From Acidobacteriota bacterium (GTDB lineage Bacteria; Acidobacteriota; Thermoanaerobaculia; Multivoradales; Multivoraceae), in contig QQVD01000026.1 in NCBI GenBank assembly GCA_003388555.1, positions 1 through 58,715 of the forward strand: DNA of 58,715 nucleotides, read 5' to 3'. Numbering within the stretch: position 1 is the stretch's first letter; the number at the start of each line of letters is the position of its first letter. The position numbers and the translations under genes are program-made. The notes under the pieces were generated by a model. The model worked only from the letters and a program-made list of their open reading frames with translations, was not told the origin of the DNA and searched no databases. Positions 26,010 to 33,252 of the stretch are shown piece by piece.

Positions 26010-26539
26010 CGCGACACCACGGCGTAGTCGAGTGCCACCTCGTCGAGATCGAGGCTGGACCTCATGTCGGGTCCACTCAGGGCATCGAGCTCAGCAGCGC
26101 TCATCGCCCGCATCTGAAGCTCTTCCTTGCCACCGGCCTTCGCCTGGGCAACTCCTACCGCCGCGCCGACGGCCATGCCGGCCGCCATGGCGAGCACTAC
26201 ACCGGCCGCGATCGCAAAGGTGCCCATCGCGGTCTCACCAGACAGCGCCCGCAGCTTGTCGTCCTGGCTCATGCTCTCCCAGATCGTCACCGCCTCCGCC
26301 ATGGCGCCCGACGGGCGTTTGCTCTTCACTGCACGATCGATCTCGGCGATCGTCGCCAGCTTCTGTTCCTGGGTCAGTCCGGGCTTGAAGACCGGGACCT
26401 GACGCGGCGACTTGCGGAGCTCGGCCTTGAGCTCGGAGCTCATCACGCCGCGTCCGCGCTGCGCCGACACCGACTGCATCGTCAGCGTCGACAGGAGGGC
26501 TGCCGCGACGAACGCGGCGAACGGCCTCTTCCAGTGCAT
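26006..26539 (-). CDS. Exported protein, tandem family member 2
   Basis: A 177-residue paralog of the neighbouring genes: signal peptide ending SVSAQ, the block VPVFKPGLTQEQK, WESMSQDDKLRALSG, a Gly/Ala-rich hydrophobic segment of about 25 residues, then MRAMSAAELDAL and LDYAVVSR at the end. The start at 26539 is supported by a GGAGGAG site 5 nt upstream; the longer frame to 26629 has no such support. A 176-bp gap separates it from copy 3, the largest in the set. Confidence 0.8.
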   Translation of the reverse strand: MHWKRPFAAFVAAALLSTLTMQSVSAQRGRGVMSSELKAELRKSPRQVPVFKPGLTQEQKLATIAEIDRAVKSKRPSGAMAEAVTIWESMSQDDKLRALSGETAMGTFAIAAGVVLAMAAGMAVGAAVGVAQAKAGGKEELQMRAMSAAELDALSGPDMRSSLDLDEVALDYAVVSR

Positions 26540-26715
26540 CTGTTCTCCTCCAGTGGGCACTTCAGTTGGTTTGGGATGGAATCGCGCGTCACCGGTGCCC
26601 ATCGGCGACCGCGGACCGTTCTCCACCATCCCTCAGGGGAACTGCGGAGCCCGATCGCCAAGGAGTACGGCATCGATGGCGCCGAATCGGTCACGCATCG
26701 TCACGGCCCGCGGGC

Positions 26716-27249
26716 TCAGGGGGCGAAGTAGTCGAGATCCGGGGGCCCGACGACCTCCGACCTCGCCGCGGCCAGGCCACCACCGAAGTCGTCGGACTTG
26801 AGCTGATCGATCGCATCGAGCTCCTCGCCGTTCAGCCGTCGCTGCCGGAACTCCGAGCCGAGGGCGTCGCGGGTGCCGGTGACGACCGCCCCCGCCAGCA
26901 CCGCGACGTAGACCACCGCCGGAGCGATGCCGGCGACCCGTCCGGTGGTCAGCAGCTGCTCCTTCTCCGCCGGCCGCAGCGACTGCCAGAGGCGCACCGA
27001 GTCGGCGAGGCCCGGCGTCGGGCGGGCCTGCGCGAAGGCCTGGTCGATGCGGGACACCTGCTCCTGCTTCGCTGCGCGGCTGAGTCCGGCCTTGAGCTGC
27101 GGCGCCATCTTCCCGGACAGCTTCGGCAGCTCGGCGCGCAGGGCAGGAGTCAGGAACCTCGCCGCTCGCCCCTCTCCCTGAGAAGACGCCTCTTGCAGGG
27201 TTGCGAGCAACGCCGTGATCGCGATCAAGAAAACCAGTCCGCTTCGCAT
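26716..27249 (-). CDS. Exported protein, tandem family member 3
   Basis: A 177-residue paralog closest to copy 4. Both share SSQGEGR at the signal-peptide boundary, RFLTPALRAEL, GLADSVRLWQSL and EKEQLLT.GRV.GIAPA. After the hydrophobic segment come QRRLNGEELDAIDQL and a C-terminal LDYFAP. The start at 27249 has ggagg 6 nt upstream; the open frame to 27297 is not needed. Function unknown. Confidence 0.8.
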   Translation of the reverse strand: MRSGLVFLIAITALLATLQEASSQGEGRAARFLTPALRAELPKLSGKMAPQLKAGLSRAAKQEQVSRIDQAFAQARPTPGLADSVRLWQSLRPAEKEQLLTTGRVAGIAPAVVYVAVLAGAVVTGTRDALGSEFRQRRLNGEELDAIDQLKSDDFGGGLAAARSEVVGPPDLDYFAP

Positions 27250-27283
27250 CCTTTTCCTCCCTCGTTCCTGTTCTCGCTTTCGT

Positions 27284-27823
27284 TCAGGGTGCCGCATAGT
27301 CGAGCTCGGCCGAGTCGACGCTCTCGAGCACAGCGCGCCCAGATCCGTAGGCGAAGCCGCTGGTGCGTCCCAGTCGATCGATGGTGTCGAGCTCCTCGGC
27401 GTCTAGTGGGCGCTGCAGGAAGTCCTTCGACCCGACCGAATCGTCGTAGTCCACTGCGACGGCCAACGCGACAGCGACTGCCACCACCGCTGCCGGAGCG
27501 ATCCCTCTGACTCGCCCGTTGGTCAGCAGCTGCTCCTTCTCGACCACGCTGAGCGACTGCCAGAGCCGAACCGAGTCGGCCAGGCCGGGGGGCGTGTGGA
27601 CCCCGGCGAGGGCCTGGTCGATCCGGGCGACATGCTCTCGCTTTGCCTGGCGATCGACGCCTGGAACGAACTGCGGTGCGCGCTTGCCAGGCATCTTGGT
27701 CAGCTCCGCTCGCAGGGCCGGGGTCAGAAACCTGTCCGTCCGACCCTCACCCTGCGACGACGCCTGATCGATGGCGGCGAGGAGCGTCACCAGACTGACC
27801 AGCAAAGAGACTCGATAGCGCAT
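27284..27823 (-). CDS. Exported protein, tandem family member 4 (first in order)
   Basis: A 179-residue paralog and probably the promoter-proximal gene of the six-gene minus-strand run down to 23158. Signal peptide ending QASSQ, then the same GEGR, RFLTPALRAEL, GLADSVRLWQSL and GIAPA blocks as copy 3, a Val/Ala-rich hydrophobic segment, QRPLDAEELDTIDRL and a C-terminal LDYAAP. Start 27823 with a GGAGGAGAAGG ribosome site. It is 34 bp from copy 3 and divergent from the AlkC-like gene. Confidence 0.8.
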   Translation of the reverse strand: MRYRVSLLVSLVTLLAAIDQASSQGEGRTDRFLTPALRAELTKMPGKRAPQFVPGVDRQAKREHVARIDQALAGVHTPPGLADSVRLWQSLSVVEKEQLLTNGRVRGIAPAAVVAVAVALAVAVDYDDSVGSKDFLQRPLDAEELDTIDRLGRTSGFAYGSGRAVLESVDSAELDYAAP

Positions 27824-27992
27824 CCTTCTCCTCCTAGTACACCGGGGTCTCCAGAAGACGGCTCGGGGAGCACCCGACCCGTACAAGCCCGCAGGGAGCG
27901 TCGGGAACCCGTCCGGACCGCCGGCTGCTTCCTAGTACGGCAAGCTCGCAGAGCAGCGCGTCATCGCTCCTGCTCGGAGGTAGCATCCCGAG

Positions 27993-29162
27993 ATGCCGGT
28001 GCACGAAGCGAAGAGCGAAGAGGCGACCTCTCGACCCTTCAAGGAACTCATCGACCGCGCCGCGATCCGCCGCCTGGCCGACGCTGTCGCCGCCACCGGG
28101 CGGCCTTTCCGCCGCGCCCTGTACACGCGTCGCGCCACCGCCGGCCTCGACGAGCTCGAGCTCAAGGCGCGGGTGCGCCAGGTCGCGGCGGCGCTGCGCG
28201 ACGCGCTGGACCCGGACCTCGAGGTCGCCACGCAGACCCTGGTCGAGGCGCTGCCGGAGCCGATCGCCAGCGACGAGCCGACGTCGGAGCACTTCCTCTA
28301 CTGGCCGTATCTGCAGTTCGTGGAGGAGTACGCCGCGACACCCGAGCACTTCGAGCTCGCGACCTCGGCGCTGCACGCGATGACCCAGCGCTTCTCGGCC
28401 GAGTTCGCCATCCGGCCGCTGCTCGCAGCGGAGCCTGGGCGCACCCTGGCGCTGCTGCTCGAGTGGACCGGCGATCCCTCTCCCCAGGTGCGGCGCCTGT
28501 GCAGCGAAGGCACCCGGCCACGCCTGCCGTGGGGCCAGCGCCTGCCGGCCTTCATCGACGATCCTCACGCCACGACGCCGATCCTCGACGCCCTGGTCGA
28601 CGATCCCGTGGAGGGGGTGCGGCGCTCGGTCGCCAACCACGTCGGCGACATCGCCAAGGACCACCCCGAGGTGGCGATCGCGCTCTGCCGGCGCTGGCGT
28701 CGCGCCGTCCCGCGTCGCTCCAGCCGTGAGGATCGCGAGCGCCTGGTGCGTCACGCGCTGCGCCACCCGATCAAGCAGGGCAACGCCGAGGCGCTGGCCC
28801 TCTTCGGCTACGGCGAGGCTTCGGTCGAGGCGAAGCTGGCGCTCTCCGCGCCGTCGGCGAAGCTCGGTGAGAGCGTGCGTCTCGAGCTCGAGATCGTCTC
28901 GCTCAGCGGAGAAGCGCAGGACCTGCTGATCGACTACGCGGTGCACTTCCCACGCGCCGACGGCTCGCTGGCGCCGAAGGTCTTCAAGTGGACCGAACGC
29001 TCTCTCGACGGCGGCGCCACGCTGCGCCTCGAACGCCGTCACGTCTTCCGCCGCGTCACCACCCGCAGCAACCGCTCGGGACGTCACCGGATCGAGGTGC
29101 TGGTCAACGGCAGCGCGGTGGCTGGGCGCGACCTCGAGGTCCGTGCTCCCGCCTCGAAGTGA
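27993..29162 (+). CDS. AlkC-type DNA alkylation repair protein
   Basis: A 389-residue protein of the HEAT-repeat DNA glycosylase superfamily that removes N3-alkylpurines. The block LCSEGTRPRLPWG and the following helical pairs (SVANHVGDIAKDHPE) match AlkC/AlkD-like proteins. The last ~110 residues (from about 285) are beta-rich and look like the Ig-like domain that distinguishes AlkC. Start ATG 27993. Cytosolic. It stands alone and is not coupled to a neighbour. Confidence 0.85.
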   Translation: MPVHEAKSEEATSRPFKELIDRAAIRRLADAVAATGRPFRRALYTRRATAGLDELELKARVRQVAAALRDALDPDLEVATQTLVEALPEPIASDEPTSEHFLYWPYLQFVEEYAATPEHFELATSALHAMTQRFSAEFAIRPLLAAEPGRTLALLLEWTGDPSPQVRRLCSEGTRPRLPWGQRLPAFIDDPHATTPILDALVDDPVEGVRRSVANHVGDIAKDHPEVAIALCRRWRRAVPRRSSREDRERLVRHALRHPIKQGNAEALALFGYGEASVEAKLALSAPSAKLGESVRLELEIVSLSGEAQDLLIDYAVHFPRADGSLAPKVFKWTERSLDGGATLRLERRHVFRRVTTRSNRSGRHRIEVLVNGSAVAGRDLEVRAPASK

Positions 29163-29192
29163 CCGGCCGGCCGCTGGTCGCCGCGGCGCTGC

Positions 29193-30245
29193 TCAGCTCG
29201 CCACGTCGAGCACGATCTTGCAGCAGCCTTCCGCGCGCGCCGCCAGCATCCGGTAGGCCTCGGGCCCTCGCTCGAGCGGCATGCGGTGGCTGACGATGGC
29301 TGCGAGGTCCCAGCGCCGGGAGAGCACCAGCGGCACCAGCCGCGGCATCAGGGCACGCGCCGGGCAGCGACCGACGCGCAGGGTGAGGTTCTTGTCGTAG
29401 GCCTCCACCGGCGAGATCCCCAGCTCGGGCCGCGTGTGCACCCCGACCGAGGAGAGCGTGCCGCCGGGGCGCAGCAGATCGAAGGCGAGCCGCGTCGCCT
29501 CGGCACTGCCCACCGCCTCGACCACCGAATCGACGCCGGGCGGATCGCCGGCGAGGGGACCGTCGAGCAGCTCCGCGACCTCGAGCGATCCGCTGGCCTC
29601 GGCGCCGAGAGCCTCGGCGCGCCGCCGGCGCTCCTGCACCGGGTCGATCGCCAGCACCCGCTCGGCGCCGAGCTCGAAGGCTGCGACGACGGCCATCAGG
29701 CCGACCGGTCCGCAGCCGACGACGACGACGTGGCTGCCCGGGCCGATCTCGGCCTGGCGCGCGCCGTGGTAGCCGGTGGCTAGCACGTCGCCGAGCAGCA
29801 GCGCCTCGACCGCGCCGACTCCCTCGGGGATCTCGAGCAGGGTCGACGACGCGAGCGGCACCCTGACGATCTCGGCCTGGCCGCCGTGCAGGCCGCGGCC
29901 GCCGGAACGCCAGCCGAACAGCTCGCCGCGCAGGCAGCGCGAGGTGAGGCCGCGCAGGCACGGGCGGCACTCTCCGCAACTGGTGCTGAACGGCGCGTGC
30001 ACCATCGTCCCCGGTGCCAGGCCGCGCACTTCGGGGCCGCGTTCGAGCACCTCGCCGACCAGCTCGTGACCCGGGATCGTGCCCGGATCGAAGCCACGCT
30101 CGCGCCCGAGGTAGGGGTGCAGGTCGGAGCCACACACAGCGCTGAGCTGCACCCGCACGAGGACGTCGCCCGCCGCCTCGATCGCGGGGTCCGAGCACGA
30201 CTCCCAGCGCAGGTCGCGCTCGCCGTGCAGGGTGAGGGCGCGCAC
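29193..30245 (-). CDS. Zinc-dependent alcohol dehydrogenase (MDR)
   Basis: A 350-residue medium-chain dehydrogenase. Catalytic-zinc ligands are in CGSDLHPY and GHELVGEV, and the structural-zinc cluster is CGECRPC....SRC. The Rossmann motif is VVVGCGPVGL. The family spans alcohol, sorbitol and formaldehyde-like substrates; which one cannot be said. Start ATG 30245. The gene lies downstream of the small kinase in the same orientation with an 81-bp gap. Confidence 0.92.
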   Translation of the reverse strand: MRALTLHGERDLRWESCSDPAIEAAGDVLVRVQLSAVCGSDLHPYLGRERGFDPGTIPGHELVGEVLERGPEVRGLAPGTMVHAPFSTSCGECRPCLRGLTSRCLRGELFGWRSGGRGLHGGQAEIVRVPLASSTLLEIPEGVGAVEALLLGDVLATGYHGARQAEIGPGSHVVVVGCGPVGLMAVVAAFELGAERVLAIDPVQERRRRAEALGAEASGSLEVAELLDGPLAGDPPGVDSVVEAVGSAEATRLAFDLLRPGGTLSSVGVHTRPELGISPVEAYDKNLTLRVGRCPARALMPRLVPLVLSRRWDLAAIVSHRMPLERGPEAYRMLAARAEGCCKIVLDVAS

Positions 30246-30326
30246 CGGCTCACTCCCGCCCGACGCGCCGAGCGTCGCGACCGCCGCCGCGTCCGACCTC
30301 CCGGGCGTGGTGCGGGTGCCGGATGG

Positions 30327-31046
30327 TCACTCCCACGAGAAGTTCTCGAGGTGCTGCACCAGGTGGCGCGCGGTGGGGAAACGGCGGCGGATCAGCGTGT
30401 GTTTGAGGCCGCAGCAGATGGTGCGGATGTGTTCGGGTTGGCTGCGGTAGGTGCGCACCCCGCCGAGGCAGTCGTAGAGCAGCCGCACCGCGTCGATCAC
30501 GTCGCCCTGCTGGGCGTCGCGGGTGGTGCGGCCGCGGTTGAAGAAGTCGAACAGGCGCAGCTCGAAGCGGATGCCGCGCCGCTCGACCAGCACGTTGCCG
30601 TCGTGCAGGTCGCCGTGGTAGAGGCCGGCGGCGTGCATCGCCTCGAGCCCCTGCGCCAGCCGATGCAGCAGGTGCAGCGCCTCGAAACGCTCCATCTGGG
30701 CGCCGCGCCGGTCGCGCGGCAGCGAGCTCAGCGGCCGTCCGCGCGCCAGCTCGCTGAGCAGCAGCGTCGCGCGGCGGTCGTCGATCTCCACCTCCTCGGT
30801 GTGGTGGTAGTCGATGGTCAGCGGGCAGCCGCGCAGCTTCTCGAGTTGGCGGGCGTAGCGGCGCACCGTGCGGTTGGCGGGATTGCGCTCGGGGTAGAAG
30901 AGCTTCGCCGCCCGGTGCACCCCGGTGCCCCGCTCGACGACCTGGTACACCTCGCCCTCCCAGCCGCCGCCGAGCCGGGCGCGCACCCGGTACTTGTCGG
31001 CCAGGACGGTGCCGGGCTCGAGGTCGAAAGCGATCGGCCTGGCCAA
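30327..31046 (-). CDS. Small protein-kinase-like protein
   Basis: A 239-residue kinase-fold protein without transmembrane segments. The Gly-rich loop is RLGGGWEGEVY, the ATP-Lys is in AAKLFY, and the catalytic loop is HGDLHDGNVLV. The DFG position reads LFDFFNRG, so the metal-binding Asp remains but Gly is Phe. The catalytic loop is of the HGD type seen in lipopolysaccharide and small-molecule kinases rather than the HRD of classical Ser/Thr kinases. TTG 31046 is the start, with GGGAG 7 nt upstream. Substrate unknown. Confidence 0.8.
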   Translation of the reverse strand: MARPIAFDLEPGTVLADKYRVRARLGGGWEGEVYQVVERGTGVHRAAKLFYPERNPANRTVRRYARQLEKLRGCPLTIDYHHTEEVEIDDRRATLLLSELARGRPLSSLPRDRRGAQMERFEALHLLHRLAQGLEAMHAAGLYHGDLHDGNVLVERRGIRFELRLFDFFNRGRTTRDAQQGDVIDAVRLLYDCLGGVRTYRSQPEHIRTICCGLKHTLIRRRFPTARHLVQHLENFSWE

Positions 31047-31104
31047 CTACGGTCTCCCTCGTCGAGCGGCGGTTCTGCGTCGCAACGGCTCGGATCGGGG
31101 CCCC

Positions 31105-32223
31105 TCAGCGCAGCGGGGTTCCGAGAGCGCCGTCGAGGCTATCGAACAGCGCATCGGCCGAGGGCTCGACGGCGTCGCCGGCCTCTCCCGGCTCGAGCAG
31201 ATCGGCCAGCGCCGGCGACTCCGCAAAAGGATCCTCGGCGAGCACCTCGGCCGGGAAGGCCGAAGCCGCCGGGCCGGGACCCGGGATGCGCCTTCCCGAG
31301 GAGGTGTAGGAGATCAGCACGACGGCGACGAGGGTCAGTGCCCCGGCGACCAGGGTGCGCGGCCCGACCACCTCGCCGGCGAACGCCCAGCCGAGCAGCA
31401 CGGCGACGATCGGGTTGACGTAGGAGTGGGTGGACACCAGCCCGATCGGCGCCACCCGCAGCAGCCAGCAGTAGCAGCCGTAGCCGATCACCGAGCCGAA
31501 GAGCGACAGGTAGAGGAGGGCGCCGATCGTCGAGCCGCCGACGGCGGCAGGGTCGAAGCGATCGCCTTCGCCGGAGAGCAGCGACAGCACCCCGAGGCAG
31601 AGGCCGCCGAAGACCATCTGCAGACCGGTTCCGAGCCGCACCGAGCGGGGCGGCGGCATGCGTCGCGCGAACACCGAGCCGACCGCCCAGGAGAAGCAGC
31701 CGAACAGCACAACGACCAGGGCCAGCCGGTCGTATCGACCCGTGTCGGCGAACGGCTCGGCCAGCACCACGGTCGCCGCGATGCCGCTGAGCAGACCGAG
31801 CACGGTGGCGGGATGGAAACGGCTCCTACGCTGCAGCGACCAGTCGAGCAGCACGATGAAGCAAGGGGTCATCGAGGAGACCAGTGCCGCGACGCCCGAG
31901 GGGATCGTCTGGCAGGCCCAGCTCACCGCGCCGTTGCCGCCCACCACCAGGAAGAGACCCAGCACCGCCGCCGCGCCGAGCTCGCGCGCCGTCGGCACCA
32001 GCCCACGCAGCAGCGGCCAGGCGGCGAGCAGGGCCCCCGCGAGCACGAAACGCAGGGCGCCGAGCAGGAAGGGAGGGAAGCCCTGCAGCGCGACGCTGAT
32101 CGCCAGATAGGTCGAGCCCCAGATCAGGTACACCGCGAGCAGCGCCGCGACGATCGCCAGGCGTGTGGTGCCGAGCCGCGGCGCCGCGCCGGCGCGCGCC
32201 GTGCTCGCCGATGTGGAGGACAT
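31105..32223 (-). CDS. EamA/DMT-family transporter
   Basis: A 372-residue inner-membrane transporter with ten predicted helices in two EamA repeats (the first begins AVYLIWGSTYLAI, the second LVVVLFGCFSWAVGSVFARR). DMT proteins export metabolites or amino acids. The C-terminal ~65 residues after the last helix are an acidic, disordered tail (LAEDPFAESPALADLLEPGE), longer than usual. Start ATG 32223. The kinase gene follows 58 bp downstream. Confidence 0.9.
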   Translation of the reverse strand: MSSTSASTARAGAAPRLGTTRLAIVAALLAVYLIWGSTYLAISVALQGFPPFLLGALRFVLAGALLAAWPLLRGLVPTARELGAAAVLGLFLVVGGNGAVSWACQTIPSGVAALVSSMTPCFIVLLDWSLQRRSRFHPATVLGLLSGIAATVVLAEPFADTGRYDRLALVVVLFGCFSWAVGSVFARRMPPPRSVRLGTGLQMVFGGLCLGVLSLLSGEGDRFDPAAVGGSTIGALLYLSLFGSVIGYGCYCWLLRVAPIGLVSTHSYVNPIVAVLLGWAFAGEVVGPRTLVAGALTLVAVVLISYTSSGRRIPGPGPAASAFPAEVLAEDPFAESPALADLLEPGEAGDAVEPSADALFDSLDGALGTPLR

Positions 32224-32670
32224 GGGCGATCTTCCCGACTGTGAGGTGCCCCGGCACCTGAGCTGCTCCGGCGGCGTGCCGGCTCAGCCGGAACGAAGCG
32301 CGCGGCGGCGGATTCTACGCCCGAGGGGGCAGCCTCGTCACCACCGGCCTCGGACCACCGACGACGCAACCGGCGCACTGCCGGCGCACTGCCGGCGCAC
32401 GGGTCGGCACTCGCCGACTCCTCTCGGCGCCACCGCCGTCCGAGGTCATGCAGCGAGCTCGGGCTCCAGGGCCACGATCCGGGCACCGCACGCCGCGGCT
32501 ACCATCTCCGGGCGCCTCTTTCTGGCCGCAGCCCGGAAGGCGCTGCGGTGCCGTGAGCGAAACGTCACGGCTCCTCGCACGTCGTCTCAGGTGGCGCGTC
32601 GCCGGATCCGGGCCGGGATCCGGCGTGCTGGTCGACTCTCCGACCGTTCGACCCCCCGGCTCTGGATGCG
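32224..32670. other. Intergenic region, no supported gene (447 bp)
   Basis: Divergent gap between the EamA gene and the DUF2062 gene. No conserved coding sequence, tRNA or strong hairpin was seen. It should hold promoters for both directions, though none could be placed. Confidence 0.45.
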
Positions 32671-33198
32671 TTGCCTCCCCTCGTCAGCTCCGTGGTCAGC
32701 CTGAAGCAGTTCTCCCCCGCCTTCTTCTGGCGCCAGCGGGTGATGAAGACGCTGGTCGGACTGCTGCGCGTCGGCGTCACCCCCGAAGAGCTGGCGCGCG
32801 CCCTGGCGCTCGGGGCCACCCTCGGTCTGCTGCCGACGGTCGGCACGACCACCGCCGCCTGTCTGCTCATCGGCGGGCCGCTGCGGCTGAACCAGGTGGC
32901 GGCACAGCTGAGCAACTACGCCGTCACTCCGATCCAGATCCTGCTCATCCTGCCCTTCCTGCGCCTCGGGGAGACGGTGCTCGGCGTCGACAGGCGCTTC
33001 CCGCTCAGCGCCGCCGAGATCGCCAGACGGGTCGAGGAGTCGGGCTTCGGCTTCACCCTCGAGCTCGGTCTCTCGGTGGTGCACGCGCTGGTCGGCTGGG
33101 CCTGCGTCGCGCCGGCGGTCTTCGCCCTGGTGTGGCTGGCGAGCCGCGGCGCCATCGGCTGGCTGGCCGAGAAGCGGCGTCACCCGGCCGGGACCTGA
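32671..33198 (+). CDS. DUF2062 domain membrane protein
   Basis: About 175 residues. LLRVGVTPEELARALALGATLGLLPTVGTTT is the DUF2062 pattern of helices around a Gly-rich turn; two to four membrane segments are present, including the final VGWACVAPAVFALVWLAS. The start is uncertain: TTG 32671 opens the longest frame, but GTG codons or ATG 32743 are possible. Function unknown; DUF2062 proteins often accompany glycosyltransferase or envelope genes, which fits its position before an AsnB and a GT39-like gene. Confidence 0.75.
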   Translation: MPPLVSSVVSLKQFSPAFFWRQRVMKTLVGLLRVGVTPEELARALALGATLGLLPTVGTTTAACLLIGGPLRLNQVAAQLSNYAVTPIQILLILPFLRLGETVLGVDRRFPLSAAEIARRVEESGFGFTLELGLSVVHALVGWACVAPAVFALVWLASRGAIGWLAEKRRHPAGT

Positions 33199-33252
33199 GG
33201 GCCGCGTCTCGCAGGTCCGAGTCGGGAAGGGTCGCGTAGAGTCGGCGGCCAG

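Noticed and set aside
25419-27823. ELD-containing ends of the tandem paralogs as double-glycine peptide leaders (bacteriocin precursors)
   Set aside because: The ELD...GG likeness is in the C-terminal part of proteins with ordinary signal peptides and a hydrophobic segment, and no peptidase-containing ABC transporter is present.
23158-27823. Whole HTTM cluster as a phage defence island
   Set aside because: No nuclease, nucleotide-binding or toxin-like domain is recognisable in the six genes; exported and membrane features argue for an envelope role.
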